The translations under genes were made by a program, and so were the position numbers. From assembly GCA_029261615.1 (NCBI GenBank), contig JAJDAX010000186.1, positions 1 through 6,435 of the forward strand: a stretch of DNA of 6,435 nt, written 5' to 3'. Shown piece by piece: positions 4,558 to 6,435 of the stretch (the stretch's first letter is position 1; every line of letters starts with the position of its first letter). The DNA is from Nitrospinaceae bacterium (lineage in GTDB: Bacteria > Nitrospinota > Nitrospinia > Nitrospinales > Nitrospinaceae). The notes beneath the pieces were generated by a model that made no database searches, was not told the DNA's origin, and saw only the letters and a program-made list of their open reading frames with translations.

Positions 4558-6435
4558 TTAACTATTGAAACCGTTTTTTAGTAAAGGAGCCTCAAAGGGC
4601 AAAGCTGGTAAAACAACCCGCTCTTTGGTCTTGGGCGATTTTACGACCACCCGGATGAAAAATCGGGCTTCACCGGATTTTGGTGCAAATACTTCTTTTT
4701 GCATCCGGTCTTCATCGCGCTCAAGGGTGTTGACCTTAAACCGCAAAGTGTGCGGTCTGGGATCTCCCAGTGGCCCAAAATCCTCTCCACCGGCCTCGTG
4801 ACGGGACAGCAGTTGAATCAGTGACCATTGATTGTCGTACTCAAAGGTTACCGTCCGCTTGTTGACATCCACACCGGACCAGTCTCCTGAAGACACAGGG
4901 ACATCCGGCGAGTCCTTGGCCCATCGGAAAGAAAGGCGGATGGGATCACCCAGATCCCATAGCAAAGGCACTTTCTTTTTCCGGTGAGCCTGTGCGGTCT
5001 CTCCCTTGGTTTCGAACTTCCATTCGATAACCTGATTAGCTCCACTTTCCGCTACCCGATTTACCCGGAAATCAATATCCAGCAGATACGCTGGCATTTC
5101 AGATTTTTCCAGAGTCAAATACGGCGCGAAAAAGGGCCGGGCTTCTTCCATTAGATATATGAATTCTAAAGCATTATCCTTTGAATGTCCAAACTTTGTG
5201 CTCTTTTCGAGCTGCCCCATGCTGTTATCCAGATAGCCATCCAACAGGTGGTAAAATTTTCTAAGGTCCGCCGGATCGGCTTCTTCGATAATTGAATTTT
5301 GGTCGAGGGGAGCAAATGGGTATTTGCCTGCAATCCTTTGATTGAAAAAGGCTTGAACCACAGAATAGTCGCGGAGGACCTCATCACGGGCCAACAACCG
5401 GCATTGGGCGGAAAGTTCCTTTTTCAACTGATACAGTTTTTCTCCAAAAAAGCCCCGGGCCGGATGTTTCAGGTCCGCCAGTGGAATTTTTTGTCTGCAG
5501 TTTTCAGGGGTGATGGTTTCCATCTCCACCTTGATAAAGCGTTCCAACAGGGTGAGGGTGTTGCTAGTTTGTTTGGCGTCGTACCGGTCCAGCTCGACCA
5601 GGATGCGATGCCAATTGACGACGAGTTTCTCGTTCTCCCTGCCTCGATTAATTGTGCGGTTTATCAGAAAGTTTACCAGCGGCTCACTGTATTGACGCGC
5701 CAGATATTTGATTCGTTCTCGTTGAATAGACAAGAAATAAGATAATTCTTGTTGGTCCAGAGTCTCATAGGCTTCTAAAGAAGCGGGAGTCAAACCGTTC
5801 CACCAGGAAAAATTGCCATCTTTAAACGCATACAAACCTTCGAAGTTCAGAATAAGGTTTACGTTGCTTAACAGGTGGAACCCATGTTGGTTGACAAGGT
5901 TGGACAGAGCTCCGAACGATTGGACGAAACCGAGTTCAGAATAGATGTCCATCAACTCGCCCAGAAGTGGAGCGGACTTCTTGAAACTTCGGATTTCTTT
6001 TGCCAGCTCTTCCTCTGTCCGTCTGAAATCAGATTTCCCCCAGGCCGGACGAGAGGCCTGACTTTTAGCCAGCATCGTATTTTTTCCAGACTTCACTGGT
6101 TTGAAATCCTGACTTTTGGCCAACAACTGGTTCATGCTGAACTCCAGTTTTCGCCGGGAGGTGCGCAATGCAAGATTCTTCAACTGGTCGGGAAACAGGG
6201 GCAATGTTGATTGCTCGAAATTCTGGTAATCCTGATAAAGCGCAACAGCGGAACGTAGGGTTTTGGGATCCCAGGTGAGTTGGTCGTGGAGCTCGATTCT
6301 TTTGACCAGTTCATTGCCGTCGTCTTCAACTTTCATGAAATCGTGGTTCATGAATTGTTGAAGGGCCTTTTCAATTTTTAATACACTTTCCGCCAATTGC
6401 ATTATTATTTGGCCGTTCTCCTGTTTGAGCAGAGC
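4558..6435 (-). CDS. tssM: TssM (IcmF/VasK), C-terminal part, 5' end beyond the window
   Basis: The frame is open to the right edge: 11 codons (ALLKQENGQII) precede the first internal Met at 6402, so 625 residues are visible and the true start lies outside. TssM is the large inner-membrane protein of the T6SS membrane complex; this part should be periplasmic. Numbering from that Met: ALYQDYQ at 54-60 fits the middle helical region; FFNQRIAGKYPFAP at 352-365 followed by ADPADLRKFYHLLDGYLD at 375-392 matches the family KYPF and DxxxFF region; the beta-rich end from about 441 (LDIDFRV, DPIRLSFRW, TVTFEYDNQWSLIQLL) matches the IcmF C-terminal domain that meets TssJ. LAKSQ occurs twice, at 94-98 and 111-115. 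The N-terminal membrane segments and any Walker motif would be outside. The family is divergent but the call is well supported by motifs and neighbours. Confidence 0.88.
   Translation of the reverse strand, partial: ALLKQENGQIIMQLAESVLKIEKALQQFMNHDFMKVEDDGNELVKRIELHDQLTWDPKTLRSAVALYQDYQNFEQSTLPLFPDQLKNLALRTSRRKLEFSMNQLLAKSQDFKPVKSGKNTMLAKSQASRPAWGKSDFRRTEEELAKEIRSFKKSAPLLGELMDIYSELGFVQSFGALSNLVNQHGFHLLSNVNLILNFEGLYAFKDGNFSWWNGLTPASLEAYETLDQQELSYFLSIQRERIKYLARQYSEPLVNFLINRTINRGRENEKLVVNWHRILVELDRYDAKQTSNTLTLLERFIKVEMETITPENCRQKIPLADLKHPARGFFGEKLYQLKKELSAQCRLLARDEVLRDYSVVQAFFNQRIAGKYPFAPLDQNSIIEEADPADLRKFYHLLDGYLDNSMGQLEKSTKFGHSKDNALEFIYLMEEARPFFAPYLTLEKSEMPAYLLDIDFRVNRVAESGANQVIEWKFETKGETAQAHRKKKVPLLWDLGDPIRLSFRWAKDSPDVPVSSGDWSGVDVNKRTVTFEYDNQWSLIQLLSRHEAGGEDFGPLGDPRPHTLRFKVNTLERDEDRMQKEVFAPKSGEARFFIRVVVKSPKTKERVVLPALPFEAPLLKNGFNS
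6057..6125. repeat. Imperfect direct repeat inside tssM, 51-nt period
   Basis: An 18-nt stretch at 6057-6074 recurs at 6108-6125 with two mismatches. The period is 51 nt, exactly 17 codons, so the frame is kept and the protein shows LAKSQ twice. This looks like an old in-frame tandem duplication whose remainder has diverged. Confidence 0.6.

Noticed and set aside
5299..5745. 148-codon plus-strand frame opposite tssM, and a 111-codon one at 5875-6210
   Set aside because: No recognisable domain or ribosome binding site, and the opposite strand is clearly coding TssM.

Overview
All recognisable genes in this window belong to one type VI secretion system (T6SS) cluster. All lie on the minus strand and appear to form one operon. 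In transcription order (right to left on the given strand) they are: the 3' part of tssM, tssA, tssB, tssC, hcp (tssD), tssE, and the first 13 codons of a probable tssF running off the left edge. No mobile element, tRNA, rRNA or CRISPR array was seen, and every gene wholly inside the window looks intact.

The T6SS is a contractile, phage-tail-like injection machine of diderm (Gram-negative) bacteria, so the source is almost certainly one. Base composition is moderate by eye and the proteins are divergent from the well-studied enterobacterial and Pseudomonas versions. Hcp looks closest to the Hcp1 type. The gene order A-B-C-Hcp-E-F is a common one. I cannot name the lineage; a proteobacterial or related marine or soil diderm is only a guess.

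Layout: 6435-4558, TssM periplasmic and C-terminal part (open at the right edge). 4557-4423, 135-nt gap with two inverted repeats. 4422-3241, TssA. 3240-3145, 96-nt AT-rich gap with a 13-nt palindrome. 3144-2602, TssB. 2602-1124, TssC, whose start overlaps the tssB stop. 1123-1022, 102-nt gap with a strong 14-bp stem-loop before hcp. 1021-518, Hcp. 531-31, TssE, overlapping hcp by 14 nt. 41-1, start of probable TssF, overlapping tssE by 11 nt.

How they work together: TssM is the large membrane-complex protein that crosses to the periplasm. TssA organises assembly of baseplate, tube and sheath. TssB and TssC form the contractile sheath around a tube of stacked Hcp hexamers. TssE and TssF belong to the baseplate. 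TssJ, TssL, TssK, TssG, VgrG and ClpV are not in the window and would be expected beyond its edges or elsewhere. No effector or immunity gene is visible here. The least routine signals are in the gaps, above all the hairpin between tssC and hcp, which could set the high Hcp dose relative to its neighbours.
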